19,552 nt of DNA from M55B120 sp965549355 (GCA_965549355.1 CBEVGD010000023.1:1-19552), one strand, 5' to 3'; positions 7,817-15,856 are shown, numbered from the stretch's first letter. The notes: a model not told the origin generated them from the letters alone. Program-made: numbers and translations.

Positions 7817-9061
7817 ATGAAAATAACCCTTCCTTATGGAAAAGAAAAAATAGAGCTGGATATACCGGAGAAAAATATACTGGATATTGTCCAGGGTGAA
7901 AGTTCACTCTCCAGCATAGATGAAGAAGAAGTAATCTCCCGTGCTCTTAAGAGTCCGGTGGAATCCGGCACTCTCTCAGAGATTGCGAGAGGGAAGAGCT
8001 CTTCTGTATGCATACTTGCAAGCGATATTACACGTCCCTGTCCTTCATATAGATTTTTGCCACAGTTAGTAGATGAGCTTACTAAAGGTGGGATAAGCCA
8101 TTCAAATATAATAGTGATCCTGGGTCTTGGAATACACAGGGGACATACAGAGAATGAAAAAAGAAAACTGGTGGGAGACTATATATTTGAAAATATAAAA
8201 GTAATAGACTCCGACCCTTCAAAAGCAAAGCTTATCGGAAAGACATCTGCCGGAACACCGGTGGAAGTATTTAAACAGGCTCTAGAAAGCGATCTACTAA
8301 TAGCAACAGGAAATATTGAGTACCATTATTTTGCAGGATACTCCGGAGGGGCAAAGGCAGTAATGCCAGGCATATGTTCCAGAAGTTCTATACAGGCAAA
8401 TCACGGCATGATGCTTGATGAGCGTTCAGCCTCTGGCAGGTTTGAAGACAATCCTGTCCGGCAAGATATTGAAGAAGCAGGAAAAATGGCAGGCATTGAC
8501 TTTATTTTCAATGTGATACTTGATGATGATAAAAAGATAATAGACGCTGTTGCCGGAAAAAATAATGAGGCATGGCTTGAGGGAATAAAGAAGTATGACG
8601 GGATCTATAAGAGAGAAGTAAGCCACAGGGCAGATATAGTGATAGCTTCACCGGGCGGCGATCCCAAAGACATAAATCTTTACCAGTCCCAGAAAGCGCT
8701 GGAGAATATAAAGAACATTGCGCGGCCTGGAGGTGTGATAATACTTGCAGCATCATGCATCGAAGGGTTTGGAGAGGGTGTATTTGAAGAGTGGATGGAC
8801 CAGACAAAAGATTACGGGGCTATAAGCGCAAGACTCAGGAGTAATTTTGTACTTGGAGGACATAAAGCCGTGGCAGTGGCAAGGGTGATCTCCAGTAAAA
8901 AGGTATATCTGCACTCTGAATTTGATGATGTGACTACTAATAAAATGGGTTTTGAAAAGATAGATGATATGCAATCTTATTTAAATAAAAGGATAGAAGA
9001 AGATGATAAAATAAAGATAACCGCAATACCTAACGGCAGATTTGTGAGAGTAAAGAATTAA
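7817..9061 (+). CDS. LarA-like (DUF2088) nickel-pincer racemase/epimerase
   Basis: A 414-residue homolog of lactate racemase LarA, whose family inverts 2-hydroxy acids by hydride transfer to a nickel-pincer nucleotide cofactor; members include lactate and malate racemases and D-gluconate 2-epimerase. The conserved residues line up: D70 and R73 in DITRP, H107 in GIHRGH, H170 in EYHYFAGYSGG, K180 (cofactor attachment) and NH at 195-196. The GIHRGH segment has Gly-His after HR, where other members often have Pro-His. The cofactor synthesis genes larB, larC and larE are not in the window. Position between PGK-like and transketolase genes suggests a sugar acid substrate rather than lactate (inference). 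A 99-base gap without a gene precedes it. Confidence 0.85.
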   Translation: MKITLPYGKEKIELDIPEKNILDIVQGESSLSSIDEEEVISRALKSPVESGTLSEIARGKSSSVCILASDITRPCPSYRFLPQLVDELTKGGISHSNIIVILGLGIHRGHTENEKRKLVGDYIFENIKVIDSDPSKAKLIGKTSAGTPVEVFKQALESDLLIATGNIEYHYFAGYSGGAKAVMPGICSRSSIQANHGMMLDERSASGRFEDNPVRQDIEEAGKMAGIDFIFNVILDDDKKIIDAVAGKNNEAWLEGIKKYDGIYKREVSHRADIVIASPGGDPKDINLYQSQKALENIKNIARPGGVIILAASCIEGFGEGVFEEWMDQTKDYGAISARLRSNFVLGGHKAVAVARVISSKKVYLHSEFDDVTTNKMGFEKIDDMQSYLNKRIEEDDKIKITAIPNGRFVRVKN

Positions 9062-9089
9062 TGAAGATTTATATGATCGGAGGATTGAT

Positions 9090-9935
9090 TTGAAGGAAAC
9101 TGAAAAGCTAAGTCTGGAGGAAATAAATAAACTAAAGGATTTATCATGCAAAATAAGGTGCCATATTCTTACAATAGTTAAAGATGCAGCTGTGGGCCAT
9201 ATTGGAGGTTCGCTATCAGTCACTGATATTCTTACTGCTCTTTATTTTAAAGTGTTAAATATCGACCCAAAAAATCCGGATTGGGATGGACGGGACAGGC
9301 TTATACTTTCAAAGGGCCACGGGGCTGCTGCTATTTATTCAACACTGGCAGAGAGAGGTTTTTTCCCGGCCGGGCAGTTGAAGACCTTCGGTAATATAGA
9401 TAGCAATTTTCAGGTACATCCGGACAGGACTAAGGTCCCGGGCATAGAAGCTTCTACAGGCGCTCTCGGACAGGGTCTGTCGGTAGCAGCAGGTATGGCA
9501 TTGGCTGCAAGATTGGACGGTAAAGATTATCATACCTTTGCTATTCTGGGAGACGGTGAGACCCAGGAGGGCCAGATCTGGGAGGCTGCCATGTTTTCGG
9601 CCCATTATAAACTCGATAATCTGACTGCGGTACTTGACTATAATAATGTCCAGCTGATGGGAAATGTATCGGATATAATGGAAGTCGCCCCTGTAGACGA
9701 TAAATGGAAATCTTTTGGATGGAATGTGATTAAAATAGAGGGGCATGATTTCAGGCAGATAATTGAAAGCCTGGATAGTGCAAAAGAATACAAAGGCAGG
9801 CCAACGATTATTATTGCTGATACTGTAAAAGGCAAAGGAGTCTCCTTTATGCAGAATAGCTGTACGTGGCATGGCAATGTCCCTTCAGAGGAAGAATATG
9901 ATCAGGCAATAAAAGAATTAAAAAGTAATCAGTAG
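9090..9935 (+). CDS. Transketolase, N-terminal (TPP pyrophosphate-binding) half
   Basis: A 281-residue N-terminal subunit of a split transketolase, which moves a two-carbon ketol unit between sugar (phosphate)s with thiamine diphosphate. Visible motifs are GHIGGS (36-41), KGHG (75-78), GALGQG (124-129), the TPP/Mg motif GDGETQEG (154-161) with N185, and TWHGNVPS near the C terminus. The start is TTG 9090 with GGAGG six bases upstream; no ATG fits. It ends 15 bases before the C-terminal half, so the two should form an alpha2beta2 complex. Split transketolases serve either the pentose phosphate pathway or dedicated catabolic routes; the motifs do not separate these. Confidence 0.93.
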   Translation: MKETEKLSLEEINKLKDLSCKIRCHILTIVKDAAVGHIGGSLSVTDILTALYFKVLNIDPKNPDWDGRDRLILSKGHGAAAIYSTLAERGFFPAGQLKTFGNIDSNFQVHPDRTKVPGIEASTGALGQGLSVAAGMALAARLDGKDYHTFAILGDGETQEGQIWEAAMFSAHYKLDNLTAVLDYNNVQLMGNVSDIMEVAPVDDKWKSFGWNVIKIEGHDFRQIIESLDSAKEYKGRPTIIIADTVKGKGVSFMQNSCTWHGNVPSEEEYDQAIKELKSNQ

Positions 9936-9950
9936 GAGGTTTTAAGATAA

Positions 9951-10889
9951 ATGGTTGCTATAAGAGAAGCTTTTGGCAAAGCTCTGCTCCAGCTGGGCGA
10001 AAATAATAAAGATGTGGTGGTCCTTGATGCTGATCTGGCAAGTTCTACGAAGACCACCTATTTTGCGGAGAAATTCCCAGAGAGGTTTTTCCAATGCGGT
10101 ATTGCTGAGCAGAATATGATCGGTGTCGCTGCCGGACTGGCATCCTGCGGAAAGATACCTTTTGTTGCGTCATTTGCAGTTTTTGTCACAAAACGGCCGG
10201 CGGACCAGATATCTATCTCGGTAGCATACCCCCGACTTAATGTAAAGATAATAGGGGCCTATACGGGACTTTTTAACGGAAAAACCGGTGCAAGCCACGC
10301 GGCTGTTGAGGATATTTCCATAATGAGGGCAATACCCGAAATGGTCATTATAGATCCGGCAGATGCTGCTGAAATGAAAAGTGTCGTAAATGTAATCGCC
10401 AATTATGATGGACCAGTTTATATGAGGGAGACGAGAGATGAGTGGCCTGATGTATTTGATGACGGTTATTGTTTTGAAATAGGAAAAGCATCTGTAGTAA
10501 GGCCTGGAGATGATGCAAGTATTATTTCAAGCGGGGTGATGACCTCGGAAGCCATTAAAGCATCTCAAAGTTTATTGGAAGAGGGAATAAATGTCAGAGT
10601 GATCAATATGGCAACAATAAAGCCTATCGACAGTAATGCTATTATTAAAGCAGCAGAGGAGACAGGTGCAATAGTAACTGCCGAGAACCATAATATATAT
10701 GGCGGGCTGGGAAGCGCTGTTGCCGAAGTTCTGGTAGAAAATCATCCTGTTCCCATGCAGAGGATAGGTATAAAAGATGTCCTAAATGAAGCAGGGACCA
10801 ATCAGGAGCTTCTTGATAAATTTGATATGAGCTATAAGTATATAATGGAAGCTGTAAAAAATGTGATAGCGAGAAAAAAGATAAAATAA
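9951..10889 (+). CDS. Transketolase, C-terminal half
   Basis: A 312-residue partner of the preceding subunit. It carries the pyrimidine-binding domain with the catalytic Glu (E53 in GIAEQNM), VASFAVFVTKRPADQI, and GASHAAVEDISIMR (113-126) in the place of the G-x-T/S-H loop that binds the substrate. The C-terminal transketolase domain runs from about residue 175 (GVMTSEA, VINMATIKPID, TAENHNIYGGLGSAVAEVL). The ribosome binding site TAGGAGGT is strong. Length and order are usual for split enzymes. DXP synthase is excluded because the N half lacks the long insert typical of that enzyme and the genes are split. Confidence 0.93.
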   Translation: MVAIREAFGKALLQLGENNKDVVVLDADLASSTKTTYFAEKFPERFFQCGIAEQNMIGVAAGLASCGKIPFVASFAVFVTKRPADQISISVAYPRLNVKIIGAYTGLFNGKTGASHAAVEDISIMRAIPEMVIIDPADAAEMKSVVNVIANYDGPVYMRETRDEWPDVFDDGYCFEIGKASVVRPGDDASIISSGVMTSEAIKASQSLLEEGINVRVINMATIKPIDSNAIIKAAEETGAIVTAENHNIYGGLGSAVAEVLVENHPVPMQRIGIKDVLNEAGTNQELLDKFDMSYKYIMEAVKNVIARKKIK

Positions 10890-10897
10890 TCGAAAGA

Positions 10898-11008
10898 GTG
10901 AAGCATATTATATGTGGTGAAATATCTGGAAAAGGGAAAGAACGGCTGATGAAATTACTTTTCGAAAATGAACAAAAACAGTATGATTATTTTTTAAAAG
11001 CATTTTGA
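10898..11008 (+). CDS. Possible 36-residue small ORF
   Basis: A GTG-initiated frame encoding a charged peptide (GEISGKGKERLMKLLFENEQ...YFLKAF) in the 178-base space between the transketolase and LacI genes. There is only a weak purine stretch upstream (GAAAGA) and no family is recognised. It could be a real small operon gene, a decayed gene end, or chance. Confidence 0.2.
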   Translation: MKHIICGEISGKGKERLMKLLFENEQKQYDYFLKAF

Positions 11009-11053
11009 TGCATTAAGATATTGATTTGATCTTTTGTAATTTCAGAGAATTTC

Positions 11054-11070
11054 AAGGAGGGGTTAAAATA
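11054..11070 (+). promoter_or_regulatory. Ribosome binding site defining an ATA start for LacI-1
   Basis: A full AAGGAGG (11054-11060) is followed after 7 bases by ATA (11068-11070) in the frame of the LacI protein. No ATG, GTG or TTG is available at the right distance. The TTG at 11026 lies upstream of this site and has no ribosome binding site of its own. Confidence 0.7.
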
Positions 11071-12075
11071 GCCAATATAAAAGATATAGCAAAAGAGGCC
11101 GGGGTGTCGGTAGCTACTGTCTCTCATGTGATAAATAGGTCAAGATATGTCAGCGATAAACTTATAAACAGGGTCGAGCAGGCAATGAAAGACCTTGACT
11201 ACCAGCCGAACCTTCTTGCCGGAAGCCTGAGAAAGAAAAAGACAGGTACCATAGGGCTCATAATCCCTGACAGTTCTAATATGCTTTTTGCCGATATTTC
11301 AAAAAGCTTTGAAGATATGTTCTTTTCAAAGAATTATAATATCATAGTCTGCAATTCCGCCTATGATATTAACCGTGAGATTGAACATCTCAAGAATCTC
11401 CGGTCCAAGATGGTCGACGGAATATTAATGATTCCTGCCACCCGGGAAGGTGGACATATAGAGAAGATAAGCACTGCTGGAATCCCCATAGTGCTGCTTG
11501 ACAGGAAAATACCCGGCCTTGAAGTCGACTATGTACTGGCTGATAATTATAAGGGTGGATTTGAGGCTGGAAAGTATCTTGTAAGTCTTGGTCATACAAA
11601 TATTGGATATATTGATCGGATATATCCCCATTCTCACAGTCTGGACAGAAAGAAAGGATTTGAATCTGCACTGGCCGGCAGCGGTATCTCACTGGAAGAA
11701 GACAATATTGTAAAAGGAGGATTTACATATGATGATGGGGCAGGAGCAGTAAAAAAACTTCTTGAGAAAAACAGGAAAATAACTGCGGTTTTTTCATTCA
11801 ATGATATAAATGCCCTGGGAGCCATAAGAGGTCTTGCAGATCTCAAATGCCGGGTTCCTGATAATATATCAATTATTGGAAATGATGACATCTATCTAAG
11901 CTCAATATATGTTCCCAGGCTTACCACAGTTCACTATCCTGTAAAGGAAATAGTAAAAGAGGCCGGTAAGATTTTATTGGCAAGGATCAAGGAACCTATA
12001 TTTAAAAAGAGTAAAGAGATCCTGATACAGACAGAACTGGTGATAAGGGAATCAACAGCGGTTATTATTAAATAA
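11068..12075 (+). CDS. LacI-family transcriptional regulator (LacI-1)
   Basis: A 335-residue repressor with an N-terminal helix-turn-helix (IKDIAKEAGVSVATVSHVIN, residues 4-23), a hinge helix (PNLLAGSLR) and a periplasmic-binding-protein-like effector domain (GTIGLIIPDSSN to VIRESTAV). The start is placed at ATA 11068, giving MANIKDIA, the normal N terminus for this family; the upstream TTG would add 14 unrelated residues. At the recognition-helix position that is usually Arg (LacI R22) it has His20. It is the last gene of operon 1 and so probably autoregulated through the operator at 5281. It is clearly paralogous to LacI-2 at 18326, by eye about 40-45% identical and of exactly the same length. 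Effector unknown. Confidence 0.92.
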   Translation: MANIKDIAKEAGVSVATVSHVINRSRYVSDKLINRVEQAMKDLDYQPNLLAGSLRKKKTGTIGLIIPDSSNMLFADISKSFEDMFFSKNYNIIVCNSAYDINREIEHLKNLRSKMVDGILMIPATREGGHIEKISTAGIPIVLLDRKIPGLEVDYVLADNYKGGFEAGKYLVSLGHTNIGYIDRIYPHSHSLDRKKGFESALAGSGISLEEDNIVKGGFTYDDGAGAVKKLLEKNRKITAVFSFNDINALGAIRGLADLKCRVPDNISIIGNDDIYLSSIYVPRLTTVHYPVKEIVKEAGKILLARIKEPIFKKSKEILIQTELVIRESTAVIIK

Positions 12076-12106
12076 AGGTTAACTGACTTCTGCACTTAAA
12101 ACGCTG

Positions 12107-12131
12107 AAACCCGTACAAACACTGGGTTTTT
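12107..12131 (+). terminator. Rho-independent terminator after LacI-1
   Basis: Stem AAACCC (12107-12112) and GGGTTT (12124-12129), an 11-base loop, then continuation of the T-run to TTTTT. It lies 31 bases after the LacI-1 stop. The stem is short but the T-tract is in place. Confidence 0.6.
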
Positions 12132-12252
12132 AAAAATTCAAAGGCACTATATTGGGTTAAAAGACTTTCTCTATTCTTTTATTATTGATCCTAAACTATA
12201 GCTTTCAGGGTGTGCACTTTTAACTTTTAGATAACAAAACTCAATTTTTATG

Positions 12253-12281
12253 TTGACAATATCAAAAATTTAGATTATATT
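12253..12281 (+). promoter_or_regulatory. Operon 2 sigma-70 promoter
   Basis: Consensus TTGACA (12253-12258), exact 17-base spacer, TATATT (12276-12281; 5 of 6). The layout copies the operon 1 promoter, including the 12-base distance from the -10 box to the operator centre. Confidence 0.87.
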
Positions 12282-12282
12282 A

Positions 12283-12304
12283 TAACCGATTACGTAATCG
12301 ATTA
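12283..12304. promoter_or_regulatory. LacI-family operator, operon 2
   Basis: A 22-base palindrome with one mismatched pair: TAACCGATTAC / GTAATCGATTA, centred on CpG (12293/12294). It matches the operon 1 operator at 18 of 22 positions, including the whole TTACGTAA core and both outer arms (TAACC and TTA). Confidence 0.87.
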
Positions 12305-12391
12305 GATTATATCTTTTTATTTTTATATGTCTTATTCATAAGAAAATTTTTATTAAAGTTCAAAGCAAATTTCATAATAGGAGAAGTAAAT

Positions 12392-13357
12392 ATGAGTAAA
12401 TGGCAAATACCACCAAAAAATGGACACATGGATTTAGCTACAGGCGTATATTTTCAAAACATGACAGGTAAGGAAATAGATAATAGGCTGAAGAAAAATG
12501 ATCTTATAATCATACCTGTAGGCAGTACTGAAAACCATGGTAAGCATGCTTGTTCTGGTGAAGATACATTTTTGCTAACGAGACTTGCCGAACAGGTAGC
12601 TTTAAAAACCGGCTGCACAGTGGCCCAGCCAGTATGGTATGGTTCGCACCCTTTCAATCATCTGGGCATGCCTGGAACAATAGTAGTACCAGAGGAAGAT
12701 CTTTCTGCATATCTCCGTGCCATTATAGCTGGATTTTGGAATGCAGGTTTTAGAAAACAAATATTTATAAATGGACACGCCCAGGATTATGTTATTCCGA
12801 TGGCTATTCATCAATTCGGGAAAAAATATCAAGTTCCGGCAGTAATTACCTATCTTAACTGGTGGTTTACCATAAGAAAGCATATAAGAGATAAGGAGCA
12901 TGGAGGACCTTTCGAAACCAAGTTTATTCATGCTGATGAGTGTGAGACCTCTTTTTCATTAGCTTTATTTCCTGAGATGATAAAGATGGAAGACGCTGTG
13001 GATACGGAAGGAGAAATGTACATAAAAGATGGAATAGTGGATAAATCCGGTCTCGCTTATGGATACCCCATGAGATTTTATGATCATATGGGATTAACAG
13101 GAGCAGAGGTTTTATGTACGCCTGAGGGAGTAGTTGGCAAGAGCACTCTGGCAAGTATGGATAAGGCAAAACCCGGAGTAGAAGCAGCCCTTGATTTTAT
13201 GGAAGATCTGGTTAATGAAATAATGGGGAAATTCCCGGCAGGGAAGCTTCCTCCAATTGAAAAGATGACACAAAGATCCAAAGAGGAAATTGAAGCAGTT
13301 ATAAAGGGCCCACTTAAGGGAGGGAAACATATATATACTATATGTTACCCTACTTAA
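12392..13357 (+). CDS. iolN: Creatininase-family 3-dehydro-scyllo-inosose hydrolase (IolN)
   Basis: Predicted to open the ring of 3-dehydro-scyllo-inosose (diketo-inositol) to 5-keto-L-gluconate, the third step of the inositol route known from Thermotoga maritima. This 321-residue protein has the creatininase metal site: GSTENHG (E47, H49), D58 in GEDTF, NGH (H129), and HADECETS with the late Glu. The opening IPPKNGHMDLATGVYF and the extended C terminus (FPAGKLPP) are as I remember them from the Thermotoga enzyme rather than from true creatininases. The adjacent iolM and iolO genes support this strongly. AGGAGA provides the ribosome binding site. First gene of operon 2. Confidence 0.87.
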   Translation: MSKWQIPPKNGHMDLATGVYFQNMTGKEIDNRLKKNDLIIIPVGSTENHGKHACSGEDTFLLTRLAEQVALKTGCTVAQPVWYGSHPFNHLGMPGTIVVPEEDLSAYLRAIIAGFWNAGFRKQIFINGHAQDYVIPMAIHQFGKKYQVPAVITYLNWWFTIRKHIRDKEHGGPFETKFIHADECETSFSLALFPEMIKMEDAVDTEGEMYIKDGIVDKSGLAYGYPMRFYDHMGLTGAEVLCTPEGVVGKSTLASMDKAKPGVEAALDFMEDLVNEIMGKFPAGKLPPIEKMTQRSKEEIEAVIKGPLKGGKHIYTICYPT

Positions 13358-13401
13358 TTTTAGATTATTTATATAATTTTTAGAAGTCGGGAGAATAAAA
13401 G

Positions 13402-14604
13402 ATGGAGCGGTTTGTAGAGGGAGAAAAAGATTTTGTAGATGGAAAGACTATAAAAGCAGCAGTAATGGTCGAACCCGGAAAAATGGAGGTCCAAAAGCTT
13501 CCCTGGCCAAAGCTTGAAAGAGGAGCACTGATCCTTAAAATGCATATGTCTGGCATATGCGGTACAGACAAACATGCTTTCAGGGGTGGTAAAGAGAAAA
13601 TTTTGTATGGAGGCACAGAAGCAGAGCAGGAAATGGCATATCCTGCAGTTCATGGACATGAAAATGTAGGTGAAATAGTAGAGATGCATCCTGAAGATAA
13701 GAATTTAATAGAGTATCATGGTGATGAACTAAAAATTGGGGACAGGGTAACCATGTGCCCCAATATAATTTGCAGGAACTGCTGGTACTGCAGACATATA
13801 TTTGCATATCCTTTCTGTGCCGAAAATACCACTATAGGCCTGTCATTTCCAAGCAATAAACATCCTTATATTGCAGGGGGATGGGCAGAATATATGTACG
13901 TGCCGCCAAAGGCATGGGTCTATAAAGTCTCTGAAGAAATACTTGATGAATTTGGAGCGCTGGCGGAAATTTTTGTGGTTACTTCAACCCTTGATAGGGC
14001 TAAGGAATTTTCAAGAATAGAGGCAAGAGGTTTTGGATTTGCCGATACAGTTGTAATTCAGGGTGGCGGAGCAATGGGTCTCATGCATATAGCTAAAGCG
14101 AAGATGCTTGGAGCCGGCACCATAATACTCGTTGATCCTTCCCGGAAGAAATTGGATATAGCCAAAGAATTTGGCGCAGATCATGGAATAGATGTTAGTA
14201 CCACTACTTCCGGAGAGAGAGTTAAAATGGTCAAAGACCTGACTGAAGGAAGAGGCGCCGATGTAGTAGTAGAAGTAGTCGGGACAGCGGAATGTGTAAA
14301 GGAAGGGCTTGAGATGACCCGAAGAGGCGGAACCTATATAGAAACCGGTAATTTTGTTGATACCGGCGAAGTAAGCTTAAACATTCACAGGCACATAGGT
14401 GCAAAGAATGTTTTACTGATTGGAAATACTAACCACCCGCATACTGGTTATTATCAGGCAATGAAGATGATGCAGAAATATAGAAAAGAATATCCTTTTG
14501 AGAAGCTAATAACTCACAGGTTTAAATTGGATGATGCACAAGAAGCAGTTGAGACTTCTCTTGAGACTGATCCATTAAAAGTAGTTTTTGATATGAGTTT
14601 GTAA
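13402..14604 (+). CDS. iolM: Zinc-dependent scyllo-inosose 3-dehydrogenase (IolM)
   Basis: Predicted to oxidise scyllo-inosose (2-keto-myo-inositol) to the diketo compound with NAD+. A 400-residue medium-chain alcohol dehydrogenase. Catalytic zinc: C53 in GICGTDKH and H86-E87 in GHENVG. Structural zinc: C124, C127, C130 and C139, where the last gap is 8 residues rather than the usual 7. The Rossmann motif is GGGAMG (221-226), followed by an acidic residue at the end of the second strand (ILVD), which favours NAD. The substrate is assigned from context: iolN precedes by 44 bases and iolO follows by 15. Other polyol dehydrogenases share these motifs, so on sequence alone it is only a zinc dehydrogenase. 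Confidence 0.82.
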   Translation: MERFVEGEKDFVDGKTIKAAVMVEPGKMEVQKLPWPKLERGALILKMHMSGICGTDKHAFRGGKEKILYGGTEAEQEMAYPAVHGHENVGEIVEMHPEDKNLIEYHGDELKIGDRVTMCPNIICRNCWYCRHIFAYPFCAENTTIGLSFPSNKHPYIAGGWAEYMYVPPKAWVYKVSEEILDEFGALAEIFVVTSTLDRAKEFSRIEARGFGFADTVVIQGGGAMGLMHIAKAKMLGAGTIILVDPSRKKLDIAKEFGADHGIDVSTTTSGERVKMVKDLTEGRGADVVVEVVGTAECVKEGLEMTRRGGTYIETGNFVDTGEVSLNIHRHIGAKNVLLIGNTNHPHTGYYQAMKMMQKYRKEYPFEKLITHRFKLDDAQEAVETSLETDPLKVVFDMSL

Positions 14605-14619
14605 AAAAGGAAAAAATAC

Positions 14620-15441
14620 ATGTTTAATATTGGCATAAGCATTTCACCCAATAAGTCAGTTTTTGGTCCCCTTCTTTTTTCAGGGGACCTGAATAAGGGT
14701 TTAGAAAATGCCAGTAGTCTGGGCTATGATGGAGTAGAGCTAAGTCTACTTGATTCACAGGATTTGGACCAGGTATGGCTGCTGGACAGGCTCAAAGATC
14801 TGGGACTATCTGTCTATGCTATAGCTACAGGCCAGACATATTATACTGATGGATATTCGCTTTTTGATTTTGAAGAAAATAAAAGAAATAAATCTGTTGG
14901 AAGAATAAAGGGTCATATTGATCTGGCTTCGGAATTGGGGAGCAAAGTCATAATAGGGGGAATAAGAGGAAAGATAACAGAAAAAGGTGAGAGTAGATCA
15001 GAGCAGGAGAATGAAGGTAAAAAAGCAATAAGAGAATGTGTGAGATATGCTGAAAGTAAAAGAGTTATTCTTTTAATCGAACCGATAAATAGATATGAAA
15101 CCAATATAATAAACACTCTGGAGGAAGGTATAAGGCTAATTAAAGAGATAGGAAGTGAGAATTTAAAACTTCTTCCTGATACTTTTCATATGAATATAGA
15201 GGAAGTATCTATAGAGGAGAGTCTGTTTAAAGCAAAACAATATATGGGATACATTCATTTTGCAGACAGTAATAGGCTTGCTCCCGGGTTTGGCCACCTG
15301 GATTTCGAAAAAATATTGTCTGTCTTAAGAAAAATAAATTATAAAGGTACAATAGGGATTGAGATACTGCCAAAGCCAGATGATTATAAGGCCGGGGAGA
15401 AAGCTATATCCTATTTAAGGAATTTAGAAATTAAAATTTAA
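14620..15441 (+). CDS. iolO: Xylose-isomerase-like TIM barrel, 5-dehydro-L-gluconate epimerase (IolO)
   Basis: Predicted to epimerise 5-keto-L-gluconate to D-tagaturonate, the step after IolN. A 273-residue AP-endonuclease-2-type barrel with the four metal ligands in order: E154 (IEPINRYE), D187 (PDTFHMN), H213 (HFADSNR) and E248 (GIEIL). The stretches ATGQTYYTDG, NRYETNIINT and DTFHMNIEE, as well as ADSNRLAPGFGHLDF, are like the Thermotoga enzyme. The next steps (tagaturonate to fructuronate, mannonate and KDG) are not encoded here. Its stop codon lies within two bases of the first recognisable residue of a decayed substrate-binding protein, so a deletion must have ended right behind it. Confidence 0.83.
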   Translation: MFNIGISISPNKSVFGPLLFSGDLNKGLENASSLGYDGVELSLLDSQDLDQVWLLDRLKDLGLSVYAIATGQTYYTDGYSLFDFEENKRNKSVGRIKGHIDLASELGSKVIIGGIRGKITEKGESRSEQENEGKKAIRECVRYAESKRVILLIEPINRYETNIINTLEEGIRLIKEIGSENLKLLPDTFHMNIEEVSIEESLFKAKQYMGYIHFADSNRLAPGFGHLDFEKILSVLRKINYKGTIGIEILPKPDDYKAGEKAISYLRNLEIKI

Positions 15442-15442
15442 T

Positions 15443-15823
15443 AAGGAAAAAGCTATAACTGTTATGGAAAATATGCTAACCAAATATCCTGAAATAGACT
15501 TTGTTTTCTGTGTAAATGATAATTCAGCTATCGGAGCTTATGAAGCCGCTGCTGTAGGTAGAGCTGAAGAGATGGTTATAGTCGAGCATGATGGCATGAA
15601 GGATTGTCCTGAGTATATACTGGATGACAAAATTGAATATTCATGCTTCCAAGATCCTTTTAAAATGGGTAGAGATACTATTACAGCTCTGGTAGAATAC
15701 TGGAGTGGTAACACATTAACAGTGGATCAGTACATGTTTGTTTGTGAAATAATTGATAAAGCTAATGCATAATCATACATCGATATAGTTGATGAAATGG
15801 CAAAGTGGTATGAAGTAGAATAG
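15443..15823 (+). pseudogene. Relic of a sugar ABC-transporter substrate-binding protein
   Basis: The frame starting right after iolO reads KEKAITVMENMLTKYPEIDFV, then CVNDNSAIGAYEAAA. This is the C-terminal half of RbsB/IbpA-type periplasmic sugar-binding proteins (Peripla_BP_4). No signal peptide or N-terminal lobe exists. The homology runs upstream of the only usable ATG (15464), and an in-frame TAA at 15770-15772 interrupts it. The same frame then continues with YIDIVDEMAKWYEVE to a second stop at 15821-15823. So it is truncated at its 5' end and carries a nonsense codon. Given its place it was probably the inositol-binding protein of an uptake system whose permease and ATPase genes have been lost from this locus. 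Confidence 0.85.
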
Positions 15824-15856
15824 GCCATTGGCAGCTGGAATTGTTTTTATTGAGTA

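Larger units (their letters stand above)
12076..12391. other. 316-base region between operons 1 and 2
   Basis: It holds, in order, the operon 1 terminator (12107-12131), about 120 AT-rich bases without visible signals, the operon 2 promoter and operator (12253-12304), and an AT-rich leader. No gene was seen. Confidence 0.75.

Noticed and set aside
5403..10889. Calvin cycle or standard pentose phosphate/glycolysis operon
   Set aside because: No RuBisCO, phosphoribulokinase, triose-phosphate isomerase, enolase or transaldolase is present, and a LarA-like gene plus a LacI repressor do not fit.
9090..10889. Split transketolase of the sulfoquinovose (Sqw) or apiose (Apt) routes
   Set aside because: None of the marker partners (sulfosugar isomerase, sulfoacetaldehyde reductase, apulose kinase or isomerase) is in the window.
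11026..11067. TTG at 11026 as start of LacI-1
   Set aside because: It has no ribosome binding site, adds 14 residues foreign to the family, and lies upstream of the strong AAGGAGG.
15464..15772. Intact 102-residue gene behind iolO
   Set aside because: It is the C-terminal half of a binding protein; homology extends both before the ATG and after the stop, so it is a relic.
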